NCBI GenBank assembly: GCA_033725935.1
Contig: MU867062.1
Span: 930,001 to 994,000, forward strand
DNA length: 64,000 nucleotides
From: Cladorrhinum sp. PSN259
Taxonomy: Eukaryota > Ascomycota > Sordariomycetes > Sordariales > Podosporaceae
Direction of reading: 5' to 3'
Part shown: positions 33,362 to 44,277 of the stretch, piece after piece
Position numbering within the stretch: position 1 is the stretch's first letter
Layout: every line of letters begins with the position of its first letter
Notes under the pieces: model-generated
Database searches by the model: none
What the model was told of the DNA's origin: nothing
The model's input: only the letters and a program-made list of their open reading frames with translations
Program-made: the position numbers and the translations under genes

Positions 33362-34512
33362 ATGAACAAAAATACCCCAGATCTTTCGAGCTTACCCCTC
33401 GATGAATGTCACTTCACCTTTATCGGTGAAGGGGCAGCCAACTTGGTCTTTGAACTTGTCATAGATTCCGGAGTCAAACTCGATAATAATGTGAAAGCCA
33501 TCTTCCAGGGTATTTTTTGTCTCTCTTTCACTTCTTGGAAAGGAAAAAAGTCCCTCGCTAATTCAGTCCAGAAAACCTCCTACGAGTACCCAAAGCGGGG
33601 GCAAAAACCCACAATCACCAAGAACTCCAGCAATACTGGGAATCAACCATCAGCCCGCTTTTCCCACCTTCGAACCTCGTCCAGCAGCGTCTGGTCAAGC
33701 TCGGAGGCCCATCAGTTATTTCGAAACTCAACTCGACTCTCGACAAGGAGGCGCAAACTCGAAGACATGATTTCAAGGGCACCCGAGTAGCCAACGCCGA
33801 GTATGGCATGCTGGTCGAGGACATGCGAGCCAAATCGCCCACATCATCATTCGCAATTGAATTCAAACCCAAATGGCTGGCCCAGTCCCCCAACGCTCCC
33901 AGCAAATCACTCCGCTGCCGGACGTGCGCGAGGGAGGCGCTGAGATCTCACACAAAGGGGAAAAGCAAGAACGTCCCCTGTCCTCTCGACTTAATCGTCT
34001 GCAATGACAACAACACCAACAACAACAACAAGAACAGCAGCATCGCTCCTGCTTCATATTCCATTGAAGAGATGAACAAGGCACTAACCGCCCTCCTCAC
34101 CTCCTTATTACGCACTTCTTCCCCTTCCCCTGCCAACTCGAACCCAGAAAACCCAGACCCCCGCCTCACCCAGTGGCTACAAAAAAACACCCTCCTCCCT
34201 TCCCTCCTCAACGCCCAGGTGCTCAACGACACCACGGGGCCTCTTGACCCGTCCAGCGATCCAGAGAAACTAGCGCTGGCAATGACGCTGAGAGACTGCA
34301 GTGTGTATTTAAGGATTCCTCCTTCTTCTTCCGACGACGACCTCAAACAACCGGTCGAGGCGAAGCTGGGTGATATGGACAAGAAGGACGTCGAAAGGAA
34401 ACTGAGCTACTGGCGCGAGTTGGAGATGGAGCTGATCAGGGGCGGGTATTACGAGGGGAAAGAAGTGCCGAGACAGAGGATCGGGTCTTGTGTTTTGGAG
34501 CGTGGGAAATAA
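33362..34512 (+). CDS. IPK1: Inositol-pentakisphosphate 2-kinase
   Basis: Exons 33362-33509 and 33572-34512 give 362 aa. The acceptor gtccag at 33571 was chosen because it yields ENLLRVPKAGAK in frame; the nearer attcag leads to a stop. Ipk1 phosphorylates InsP5 to InsP6 (phytate), used in mRNA export and as a protein cofactor. Motifs: FTFIGEGAANLVFEL (nucleotide loop), LLRVPK (catalytic Lys region), VLVEDMRAKSPTSSFAIEFKPKWLAQSP with the substrate-binding EIKPK-like element, then the zinc-site-like RCRTCAREALRSH. LALAMTLRDCSVYLRI carries the late DCS motif, and EMELIRGGYYEG closes the domain. An Asn-rich loop (CNDNNTNNNNKNSS) follows the zinc-site region. The protein is shorter than many fungal Ipk1, but all key blocks are present. 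Confidence 0.9.
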
Positions 34513-34800
34513 ATAAGTGGAAAGCGAAAGAGCGAATGGCACATATATCTGAATAATAGTTCTAATAAACTATGTGATTTTATAGATCATATGTCTCTCT
34601 GTCTCCCTCTCTCTGTGTCTCCTTTCTAGTGTATAATAAATGAAAATATTGTCACTAAACACCTCTCTCGAGTTAAAAATGTCCACTATGATGAATATTT
34701 ACCAAAAAGCTCCTTGAAACGCCGAGATATCGTTTAAACCTCAGTTTAAAATAAAAATAAATAAAACAAAACCCATCCCATCATAATCATACAACCATTC
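34513..34800. terminator. Convergent 3' ends of IPK1 and the nucleoside transporter
   Basis: AT-rich, with ATAATAAATGAAAAT and AAAATAAAAATAAATAAAAC blocks and a (CT)n patch (about 34592-34625). These are likely polyadenylation and termination sequences for both genes. Confidence 0.35.
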
Positions 34801-36244
34801 TCATATCCCAGCAACACTAAAACTCAACAAACTTCCCACCGACAATCCAGCCACTAGACACATGCCCATGAATCCTCCCGCGGCCTCCCTCTCCCACTCG
34901 CTAACCCACTCACCAGCAGCCATCATCGCACTGCTCCCCAGCCATCCGTTCGTCAAGCCAAACGGTATCTGCACAACCACAAGATAAAAGAAATCACTCC
35001 CCACGACCGCACCTCTACCACCAACATTGCACAGCAAATACAACGGTAAGAACCCCCACCTTGCCATGGAGATAGCAAACAACCACTTCGGTCTGTGTCT
35101 GAGACTGAAAGGCAGCATGGTAGACACCCTCCCGGCTAAATCACCCAGATTCCAAAAGAAGAATCCCAAGGGAATGAACGCTCCCGGCTCATATATCCTT
35201 GCTGAATTGGGGTCGTCAGTTCTGATCGACAGAATCTTTGCCGTAAAGACCGGGAAGAACATGGTCACGACAAACGACATGAACACCGACGCGCTGACCC
35301 ATTTCAATTTTCTGAACAAAGTCGGGATTCCCACATAACGTCTGGAAGAGCGTTCAGCTTCCTCGATTGAAGTGACGCTCTGCGAGAGATCCTGTTGGAT
35401 AGACAGACGATGTTCGACTAGTCGGTTGTGCCGGGTTACTAACGGGACGAAAGCAAAGAGCGTCATAACCGAGATGACGACGGCTGTAAGGAAGTAAATA
35501 AATGCTGCAGTGCTGCTTTCATGTTCTGTGTTTCCCGAGGATTCGTCTCGTTTCGGTTCGGTTGAAGGGGAAAAGGCGAGGTAGGATAAAGTCTGTGTGA
35601 GTGGTGGGAGTATGCCGGCTACTCCTTGGCCTGCCATGATTGCTTGTGTGTATTCCGTCCTGCCGAAGCTAGCGGCGAAGGAGAAGGCTCCGTTTTGCAT
35701 TAGACCGGCAGCCCACGCTGTAACGCAGACCATTAGGAGGAGGAAGGCAAAGTATGCGCCTGGAGAGGCGTCAAGGAAGTATGAGGTTGATATTGTGAGA
35801 CATCCGAACACGAGAGCATTTAGGAAGAGCGCAAGGTTGATTCGGAAGGGATAGTTGGCGGAGGATTGGATATTTGTGAGGATTAACATGGCGAGCAGGT
35901 TAGTGAGGGTCGAAACGGTTAGGATTCCAGACTGGGAGTTTGCGAGGATCCATGGGTCGGACTCGAAGCGGGATTGGAAGTATGGTGCTGCGGCGAGGAA
36001 CATGTTCCTGTGATAGGGGTTAGAGAGGCTATCACCAGGATCTGTGTGGGACTGAAAGCGCATACCATGCCCACAGCATCGCCATGCCGATGAAGGCGAA
36101 TATTGAGTATTCCAGCCATGAGAACGGCGCCTGCTCCTCCTCGTATATCGACCCTTCCTGAGTCACCGACTCGTCGTCTGTCAATGGCGCATACTCGTCC
36201 GGGTCGGCCTTGTGTGGCGTGAATATGGCTTTGATTCGGTCCAT
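34801..36244 (-). CDS. FUN26: Equilibrative nucleoside transporter (ENT/SLC29, Fun26-like)
   Basis: Exons 36244-36066 and 36007-34801 give 461 aa; the intron gtatgc...acag falls inside the signature MAMLWAWNMFLAAAPYF. ENT proteins move nucleosides down their gradient; yeast Fun26 acts at the vacuole. About 11 hydrophobic spans are visible, the first being YSIFAFIGMAMLWAWNMFLAA. The family's later landmarks are SFGRTEYTQAIMAGQGVAGILPP (span 5, with the G-Q-G motif) and PLGFFFWNLGDLAGR (span 8, with the conserved FxxxDxxGR). FGLTNGWLGSSAMMAAG and a final GICLVAGLS-type span follow. The soluble loop between spans 6 and 7 carries RLSIQQDLSQSV. An upstream in-frame ATG (36301) would add 19 residues; 36244 (MDRIKAIFTP) looks more natural. 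Confidence 0.93.
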
Positions 36245-38091
36245 CTTTGCGATTGTGTTGCTAGTTCTCGATATCGCGCTTCGAGATGTTCGGTCAAACA
36301 ATCGGTAAGTTGGTTGATATCGATGCGCCGCCGCCGTTTCGTTTCTTTTCTTAAAGGGCTGTCTTCAAGAAATGGAATGACAATCAGCAGCGCGCCCCCA
36401 GCCTTCTCGTCATCGCGTTACCTAATTCTAGTAATTGGTTAATTCTAGGTAATCTTTAGGGGATCGTCATGCGGTCGGGAGGTTGAATGTGACGGATAAC
36501 AGGGCCCCCAAAACGTCACACGGGGCGAACCCCTTGCAAAGCGACAGGCTGACAATGTCCAGCTGAGCGTGCAGGCTGATAACCAAAACGGCACTTGAAG
36601 ACTTGGCGCGGAGGAACCCGATAAGAAACGGGCGAACGAAACGGGCGAACCCACGGGTGGGAAAGGTGGGGTGCACAGATCAGCCGGGGATCTGGGGTTC
36701 GTTTTGCCTGCCGCTTTTTCCCGCTTCCACACCTTTTCCCATCCACTCTACCCCTCCACCTGCAACCACTTCCACTTCCAGAAGCAAAAGAAGCAACTGA
36801 TGTAAGATAACTGCCCAACTCAAGTACTACACCCCGCGTTCTCTTATCTCTATTGCGCAGTAAATCAGGTACCACACGATAAAGAAAAAGGAGGGGTAAT
36901 TCAATCATTCCGCGTTTAAGTTAAACAACCCCTCAACACCAAAATTTCTTTCTCTCCCCCTTGCTTCCAGTTTTTCTCCGGCCCCTTTCCAACTCAGGAA
37001 ATCTAAACGAGTCTCACTCAGTGCAACCACAGTCACATTCAACTGGGCTCGGCACCCCAAAAAAAACCAAGTTAAAAGTAATAAAATTCACGTGACAAAA
37101 ACCGCCTGCGGTGCAACTATGTCGTGCAGTGTTTATTGAAACTGACATCTTGACAAAAAAAAAGTTATACGCTTGCCTAAATTGTCTTGGGCTCGTTTTT
37201 TCTTAACAAACATACATGGACAGACACCCTGGTGAAGAAGCCCCATGTGAGGGAAAAAAACCCCCCCCCCTGTTATACCTGGGCAATCACATGAACGCTT
37301 CTGATTCAACAATAAAACTTCCCTCTCATCTGCCAACTTCCAGTTTTCAGAGTTACATACGTACAAACATGCACACCTTTCCACAAGCTTACTTCTCCTT
37401 ACTTTAATGTTTATATCACCAACATCAACCCAAAACCCGCTACAAAACCAAGGCAGAGTTGGTTTAGAAAACACTGTGCACGGAATATAAATATCTCATG
37501 AAAATCATATACCAAGGTGTAACTAACTAACCCCCCTCCTGAAATTATCCACAAGCAACCAAACTCGAACTTATCCGGGGGAAAGGAATTCAGCCACTCT
37601 CTCACTAGATAGGTAATCACAAACTCCCATCTTCAACGTACCAGCTTCTATTAATTAGGTAGGTATATGTACCAATCTAAACCCAAAGGTATAGACAACT
37701 AGTATCATCCTCAACTAACTATCGCTCGTTTGAACCAATCACTTTGACCAAAGCGTTTTTTTGGAGCGCACACTCAATATCGCATGTTGTAAGCCTCATA
37801 AAATATTGTATAACCACGGCGTAAGCCTTTGATTATCTACAGCCATCACTATTTTTCAAAACTACACACACTACTCCAGTAATTCCTACTGCTGTCTCAA
37901 ACTGGGCTTGAATCCTTCCATCTCATTCCATCCTCGTTCAATCCAATCTAATCCATTGTTATCCATATTCATTACCTCATTACTAATAAGTGAATCAAGA
38001 AATCATCCTACCATCCCATCTTTTGAAAGGACGTCGGAATCGAGTATCAAAGAAAGATGAAAAGAACAAAACCACGTTCCCCCAAAAGTTT
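36245..38091. other. 1.8-kb gene-free stretch
   Basis: FUN26 promoter side, then about 1 kb of mixed low-complexity sequence with poly-A and poly-C runs (about 37250-37270) and many short frames. These carry no motif. The catalase 3' end lies at the right. Confidence 0.4.
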
Positions 38092-40391
38092 TTACTCCTC
38101 ATCAAGCGGAAACCGATCAACAAACCTAAAAACCTTCAACGCCTCCTCGAACCCACTAGCAAATCCATCCACCCCGTCTGCCAAAACAACACCAGCGGCA
38201 TTCTCAGTAGGCACACTGGCACTCTCCAACGCAGCCTTGGCACCACCAAGAGCGCCAACAGGCTTACCCCATCTATACCCATCGACAACAATCTGCCCGG
38301 GGCGTCCAGTAGGGTACAAGGGACTCTTCTTGGACCCGTCAAACAATCCCTCAGCGCCATTAGCAACCACAACACCATCGAAACCCGTAGCATCAGCAGC
38401 GGAATAAGTCTGATCAACTCCACTCCTAAGCGTTTCAGCAACGACAGTAACAACCAGCCCATCTCCGCTCAACTTCTCCTTGAGCTGCGCAGCCTGCTCC
38501 AATGAAGTCTGGCTACCAGTAGAAGCAAGAATACCAACCCTCAAAGTCTTGATGGTCGGCAAAGTTGAGTTGAAGATGGACAAACCAGCAGTAACGTTAT
38601 TGTGATAGAAAGTCGGATCGGGAGCGGGAGCCTCAAGTCCAAGAGCAACAGCAACGCGCTTAGCAACGTCATTACTGACGCGATTAAGCTGAACCAGAAC
38701 GTTCTTCTTGACTTGCTCGTTCGTCAAGTGCGAAGCCTCGAACCGCATAGCGTTGATAACGAACTGCTGCTCAACGGGAGTGAGAGAGTTGAGGAAGAGA
38801 CGGGCCTGAGACCAGTGATCGTCAAAGGTAGGAGACAACTCCCTAACGAGCTGTCCAGAAGCGGTCCGTCCAGGAGCAGTGAAGAAACCCCGACCGTGAG
38901 TCTGATTAGCCTGCTGGGGGTAACCATTGTTCAAGGTGTTGGGAGTATAAGGAAACTGGTTAGTATGAATGAAATATTGTCCGAAGCCATCACGGTTGTT
39001 GTTGTGAATAGGGACACCGCGCTTAGGCATGTTGATGGGAAGCTGCTCAAAGTTGGGACCACCGTTTCGGTTCAACTGAGTGTCGAGGTAAGAGAATAAA
39101 CGGCCCTGCAGCAGAGGATCCTCAGTGAAGTCGATACCGCGGACAATGTGGCCAGGTTGGAAAGCAGACTGCTCAGTCTCGGCGAAGTAGTTCGTAGGGT
39201 TGCGATCAAGCTTCATGACACCGAGGGGTACAAGGGGAGCAAGCTCCTCGGGGATCATCTTGGTGGGATCAAGAAGGTCAAAACCAAATGCGAGAGCCTT
39301 GTCCTCATCAACAACCTGAACGGCGAGCTCCCATTCAGGACCGTTTCCAGATTCGATAGCGTCCCAGAGATCCTGACGGTGGAAATCGGCGTTCTTGCCG
39401 GAGAGGACCTGAGCCTCCTCCCAGACCAAGCTGGCCTTGCCCTGGCGGGTCTTGAAGTGCCACTTGATGAGCTTGGTGGAGCCGTCATCCTTGACGAAGC
39501 GGAAGGTGTGCACACCGAAGCCGTCCATATGACGGTAAGAGCGGGGGATACCGTTACCAGCCATGGCCCAGAAGAGGGTGTGCATGGTTGAGGGCTGAGA
39601 GCTGAAGAAGTCCCATGCGGAGTCATGGGCAGTAGCACCCTGGGGGATTTCCCTGTCAGGGGCTGGCTTGACCGAGTGAACCAAGTCGGGGAAGCGGATG
39701 GCATCTTGGATGAAGAAAACGGGAATGTTGTTGCCAACAATATCGAAGTTGCCCTCATCGGTGTAGCTAACGAAACAATGTGAGTTCCTGTCCTTTACCT
39801 AGGGTTTCATTATTGAGCAAACTTACAATCTGGTAGCAAAACCGTGAACATCTCTGGCAGTGTCGGCGCTGCCTCTGGAACCAGCAACGGTAGAGAAGCG
39901 GACGAACACAGGAGTCTGCTTGTCCTTGGCAGACAAGAAGTTCGCAGCAGTCAGGTTGCTCCAATCACCATAGCTGGTGAAGGTACCGTGAGCACCGGCA
40001 CCACGAGCGTGAACAGCACGTTCTGGAATCTATTATTAAAGTTAGATCGCCGTCCGAAATGCATGCATACATGTCTCATAACGTGGAAATGATAAGCACG
40101 TACCCGCTCGTGGTCGAAATGTTGGATCTTTTGGCGGAAAATAAAGTCTTCCAACAAAGTAGACCCTCTTCTACCGGCCTTGAGGCTGTTCTGGTCCGCG
40201 ATTGGACCACCGACGTCAGATGACATGAAGCCCTCGCTATCGTCAACCTTGTAGTGGTCGAGGGGGCCCTCTGAGGCGGCGCCATCATCACGCTTAGCAA
40301 AAGCTGATGGATCCGCATAGGGGCATGCTGCCTGGGACAGTCCTACTAGACTGCCCAAAGCTAGCAGAGCTTTGAGTCTACTGCTGTGCAT
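38092..40391 (-). CDS. Secreted large-subunit catalase
   Basis: Exons 40391-40104, 40029-39827 and 39766-38092 give 721 aa. A signal peptide (MHSSRLKALLALGSLVGLSQA) and a KR site after ACPYADPSAFAKR suggest secretion with propeptide removal, as in Aspergillus CatB. The clade-2 catalase core has catalytic His103 (RAVHARGAGAHG), Ser/Asn in FDIVGNNIPVFF (Asn176) and the proximal heme Tyr near 390 in GRLFSYLDTQLNRNGGPNF. The C-terminal ~170 residues form the flavodoxin-like domain found only in large-subunit catalases (LRVGILASTGSQTSLEQAAQLKEKL, DGVVVANGAEGLF). Role: disproportionation of H2O2 outside the cell or in the wall. Introns run gtacgt...atag and gtaagt...ttag. Almost 4 kb of non-coding sequence lies upstream, more than for any other gene here. 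Confidence 0.96.
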
Positions 40392-42751
40392 CGTTACTAA
40401 TGTATGTCTGTCTCGGATTAATGAAAATCTGTGACAAATGAGAAGTCAGAGAAGACAGTGATGCTGCAGACGGAGCTGGGAGTGAGAGAGGTCCGCTAGG
40501 AGATCCGGTGGCGGTTGGCTCAAGTGTCTGTGATGGTCCCAGAACCATGGAGGTGCGTTGGACGGGACGGCATTCTTATAGACATCCGGACGTGGCCATG
40601 CAAAGGTAGATGATCACCGAATCGCCTCCACCTTGACCCCCTCGTCCCCGAGAAGGTCCTCCTTCCCATTGCGGCAGTGCGTGATGAGGAGGAGCTATGG
40701 GCAGGCTGGGGGGGCAACGGGTGGCCATGAAGGTGCCATGCAGGTGGCTCATTCTGGGGTTACTTTGGCAAGCAAGTCCCGGCGTCCAGCAACCAGTAGA
40801 CAGACTACCGGTCCTTTCACCCCTTTCTCGAATTCTCTATTTGGTCATTGGGGAAACCAAACAAAGCTAACCAGATATCAACTCCACAGGGCGTCAGCCA
40901 CGCATGGTATCGGCCCGGAAACCCAGCAAGGGTGGTTTAAAGTATGTGTTGCGTTGCTGTGCAATACTGCGCAGTGATTCAGACTTGATTGATTGGAAAG
41001 GTAGGTGGGCATGGCTCCTTGTTTGCAGACGATATCATGTCACCATGCGGCAGGAACTCTTTCCCCTCCACATGATGTCCCTTGCCCGAGCCTGGACCCG
41101 CTGGTTGCCCAGGATGCGGCGGTGAGTTTGTGTAGGAACATCAGACGACACACCTCTGCGCGTTGCCTGGCAGCAGATCTAGTTGACGGGTATGTACATG
41201 TACATTTGTTCCAGATATATGCGCTGCTATAGGGGTCGAGATGATCCCCACGGGCCTCATTGAACCGGAACACTGGGATTTACGGAACTCTGGATTATGT
41301 GAGAGTTAAAGAGAATCGCATTGAGGTATTAGGGCGAGGAGCGCATACGTCACCGGTCAAAAAGCCCCCGTCCGGCACTTCAGAGCATTTCCATGGCCGC
41401 CATAGAGTGACCGGGGCAAATAGGAAAGGAAGCGGAGCCACATAGCATCACCTACATGACTCCCGTCCAATGTTACACTTGTTGGTCAAGGCGCCGTTGA
41501 GATGTGGGAAACAAGTGGTAATTAGTGTAGGTATAATAATAAAAACTGATCAAAAGTGATGAACCGCACCAATCTGCAGGGCTCACTGTGTGTTATCATC
41601 ACCGAAGCAACGGTATCATTGGGACCTGGAACACTTTGCAGCGTTGCACACAGACGGGAATAATATCTGTGCCGCCCGCAACCTTTTGATATGTAATCTC
41701 CATCCCGACCGTTCAGAACCGGGATGCAAAGCGCCGTGTTGCGTTGCATTTCTGGGCCAAGAGCCGAACATCGAGGAGGTGGAGCCCGGACGGGGAAGGA
41801 TTGGGAACAAAAAATCGAAGAAACCTGCTCAGAAAACTGCACGGAATAGTACGATGATCTGATCTCGGTTTCCGAAAAAGAGATTCATCCAGATGGATCT
41901 GCTCAGATAGTCCAAGCCATCAAAGAGGATTTAACTTTGGCTTTGGCGGTGAAAGTTGTGACCACTCACATGGCAGTCCGAGCACACCCCTCTTTTGCAT
42001 ATCAAAATTTCCAAAAGTGGAAATAACGATGGACACGGATTCTCATGTAGCGGCAGGCCCACATCACCGCAAAATGAAAACTTTTTCATACACTACCTGA
42101 TCCAAACTTGCAAGTTCCCATCAATTGGTGCTCTGGATTGATGACTTAATCCTTCCCAAAAGCAACATCCCAACGGTGCAAATTTGGAATCTGACACTGG
42201 CAGACAACATAGCCCAGATCAAGATGCGGTTGGTGGCCGACAGTCTGATATGATTCCATCAAGACATCATTGACACACTTACCTTAGTCAACCAAGATTG
42301 GCAGTGACAGATTGGTAAACGCCTGCATGTTAGTGGTACAAGAACGGCCAACAACAAACGTTGAAAACCCAATCCCCAGACTTGGCCAACCTTCGTCACA
42401 AGGAAATATTTTCCCCCTACAGTCGCGAAATCACCTCGAGAGATTGCTGTTTCTATTCCAGTTGTTCTTTCCATGCCGCTTAGCATATGCGGACATTTCA
42501 CACCTCAACAAACAACAAAAAAATCTTGGCGGCTGGGACGGTCGATGGACGGTGAACAGGGACAAGGAGGCAAGCAATGCACTCGGCCGTGTGGTCGGAA
42601 ACAAATTCTTCCACACTCGGCATCGGGACTTTCGGACGACGGCACGGGGGTGGTTGAGAGAAGGAGGGTGAGGGTGGAAAGGAGAGGAGCAGTGCTGTGG
42701 AGGCTCAAACAAGTTGAATGGAGGTCGTTGTGAGTGATGAACAGGGTTGCG

Positions 42752-42811
42752 TGTGATTGGAAGCAGATGATTCCACACGTCGTCGTGTGACTGGAAGCGG
42801 ATGATTCCACA
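42752..42811. repeat. 26-bp direct repeat, period 34 bp
   Basis: Copies at 42752-42777 and 42786-42811 share tgtga(t/c)tggaagc(a/g)gatgattccaca with two mismatches. The GATGATTCCACA core and surrounding cgtcgtc could be protein-binding sites or simple slippage. Confidence 0.6.
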
Positions 42812-43594
42812 TGCCGTCCTGGTGCCCGGCGGCTACCGGCCTTGTTGCTAACCAATTATCGACAAGTCGCCGGCTTGGCTGGCGAAACAGCACCGATCAA
42901 CCCTAACCCCGTATGGTTCTCACCTCGATGCATTCTCTCGACTCATTCATCGGCTCACTCAGCACAAGCACACATTCGGGTACGGGTGGATGCCATCGGG
43001 AATACTCCCCGTAGAGAGCTACGTTCCCGATACCTTTGTCCCTCCCAAGAGAACCGATGCTGGTCTGAGCCTGGCCGAGTGCACCGGTGAGAACCCTAGG
43101 TAATCTCTACAATGCTACTCAGTGTAATACGGAAATGAACGGACTTGGACTTTTCTACAAACAACAGACTTGCCAAATAAAGCATTTTTCATAAGCGGTA
43201 ATCATGCTGATCTACTTGCTACTCTGATATCAGACTCCCGTCATCTCTTCACACATGTCATCCGACACCGAGACCGGAAGCGTCCTTTGCCCCTGTCCAT
43301 TCCGATACATAACCATCCACTTTCAACGAAACCCTTGGGCCTTATGATAATTACGCTTCAAATAGCTGTCACATAGGCACATACGGTGATATGTGCCCCT
43401 TGCAGAGTGTGAATGCATCATGTCAATATCCCGTGATATGTGGATTCTCAGTCCACTTGGGCGGTAAAGCACACAAGGTTTCATTTTATCACAATCTCTT
43501 CTCCCAAGTTGTAGTATAAATTATACTGATTATATATCCAACTTCCTTCCTATCCTGTCTTTTGTACACCGCGCTCCTTCTATAAATATAACAG

Positions 43595-43783
43595 TTGCCA
43601 AAATGTGGGTATCTATGTTGCTTTGCAGAGAGAGAAAAAAAAGCATCAACTCGCTCTCATCATGAATTACCATTGCGCCCCAAAAACTCCACCCTAGTAG
43701 AAATATTCAAAGAACTAGAAGGAGCAGCATACCCCAATCAAGACGTTCGCTACGAACCATGTGCAGATGCAGAGCTCTACTAA
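43595..43783 (+). pseudogene. Possible reductase-family C-terminal remnant
   Basis: A frame without an ATG start of its own (opening codon TTG at 43595) reads through STLVEIFKELEGA and YPNQDVRYEPCADAELY to a stop. The STLVEI...LEG...Y pattern loosely resembles the C-terminal part of NmrA/isoflavone-reductase-like proteins. A TATA-like ATAAATATAAC lies just upstream (about 43582). No N-terminal nucleotide-binding part is present within several hundred bases, so at best it is a fragment. Chance similarity is possible. Confidence 0.15.
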
Positions 43784-44277
43784 GCAAAACCAACCGGCCT
43801 CTTAGTTCCGGATGGCCATGCTCACCTCCAGGTGGTCCCCGAAACGGCACAGTCATTACCAATCCCACGTTCGACGCGCGGTAGCCTTAGTCAATGCCCC
43901 CTTGAATCCGAACTCGAAGAGTTGGGTCACATCCTACTATCCCCCCGGCGCATGGTGTCTAGCTCAGTGACTTGCTTCCGGAGGCTTGTCTATCAACGAT
44001 GATCAAGATGTCGGTTTTCTGGCCGACCCAATGATCTTTGCTTCTCGATGCCATCCGGAGCAAAAATGCATCGGCGAACTAGCTCACTCCATCGTCTCCG
44101 TGGTCTGGTCTCACCCTTAATAGCGAGGGCGATTAAAACTTCCTCGGAACCTTAGGAGTTGATTGGATTCTTTTCGTGATCCTTTCACTCTTCTGGCTGC
44201 CCTGAATTGCTCCCTTTCCTTATTACATCCACACCACAAAGCCGAGGAGGGTACAAGACTAACAAGCATCTTTCCTT

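Larger units (their letters stand above)
40392..44277. other. 3.9-kb gene-free stretch upstream of the catalase
   Basis: The catalase promoter and a long stretch of mixed sequence. Short frames overlap on both strands without motifs. It contains a 26-bp tandem repeat (separate entry) and a possible reductase remnant (separate entry). At about 43998-44120 a short plus-strand frame (NDDQDVGFLADPMIF and following) reads like protein but has no start or partner exon I can join. No intact gene is supported. Confidence 0.45.

Noticed and set aside
37250..37480. Minus-strand 113-codon frame at 37133-37474
   Set aside because: Low-complexity sequence with homopolymer runs; no motif.
38602..39099. 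165-codon plus-strand frame inside the catalase
   Set aside because: Antisense shadow of the catalase exon; catalytic residues are read from the minus strand.
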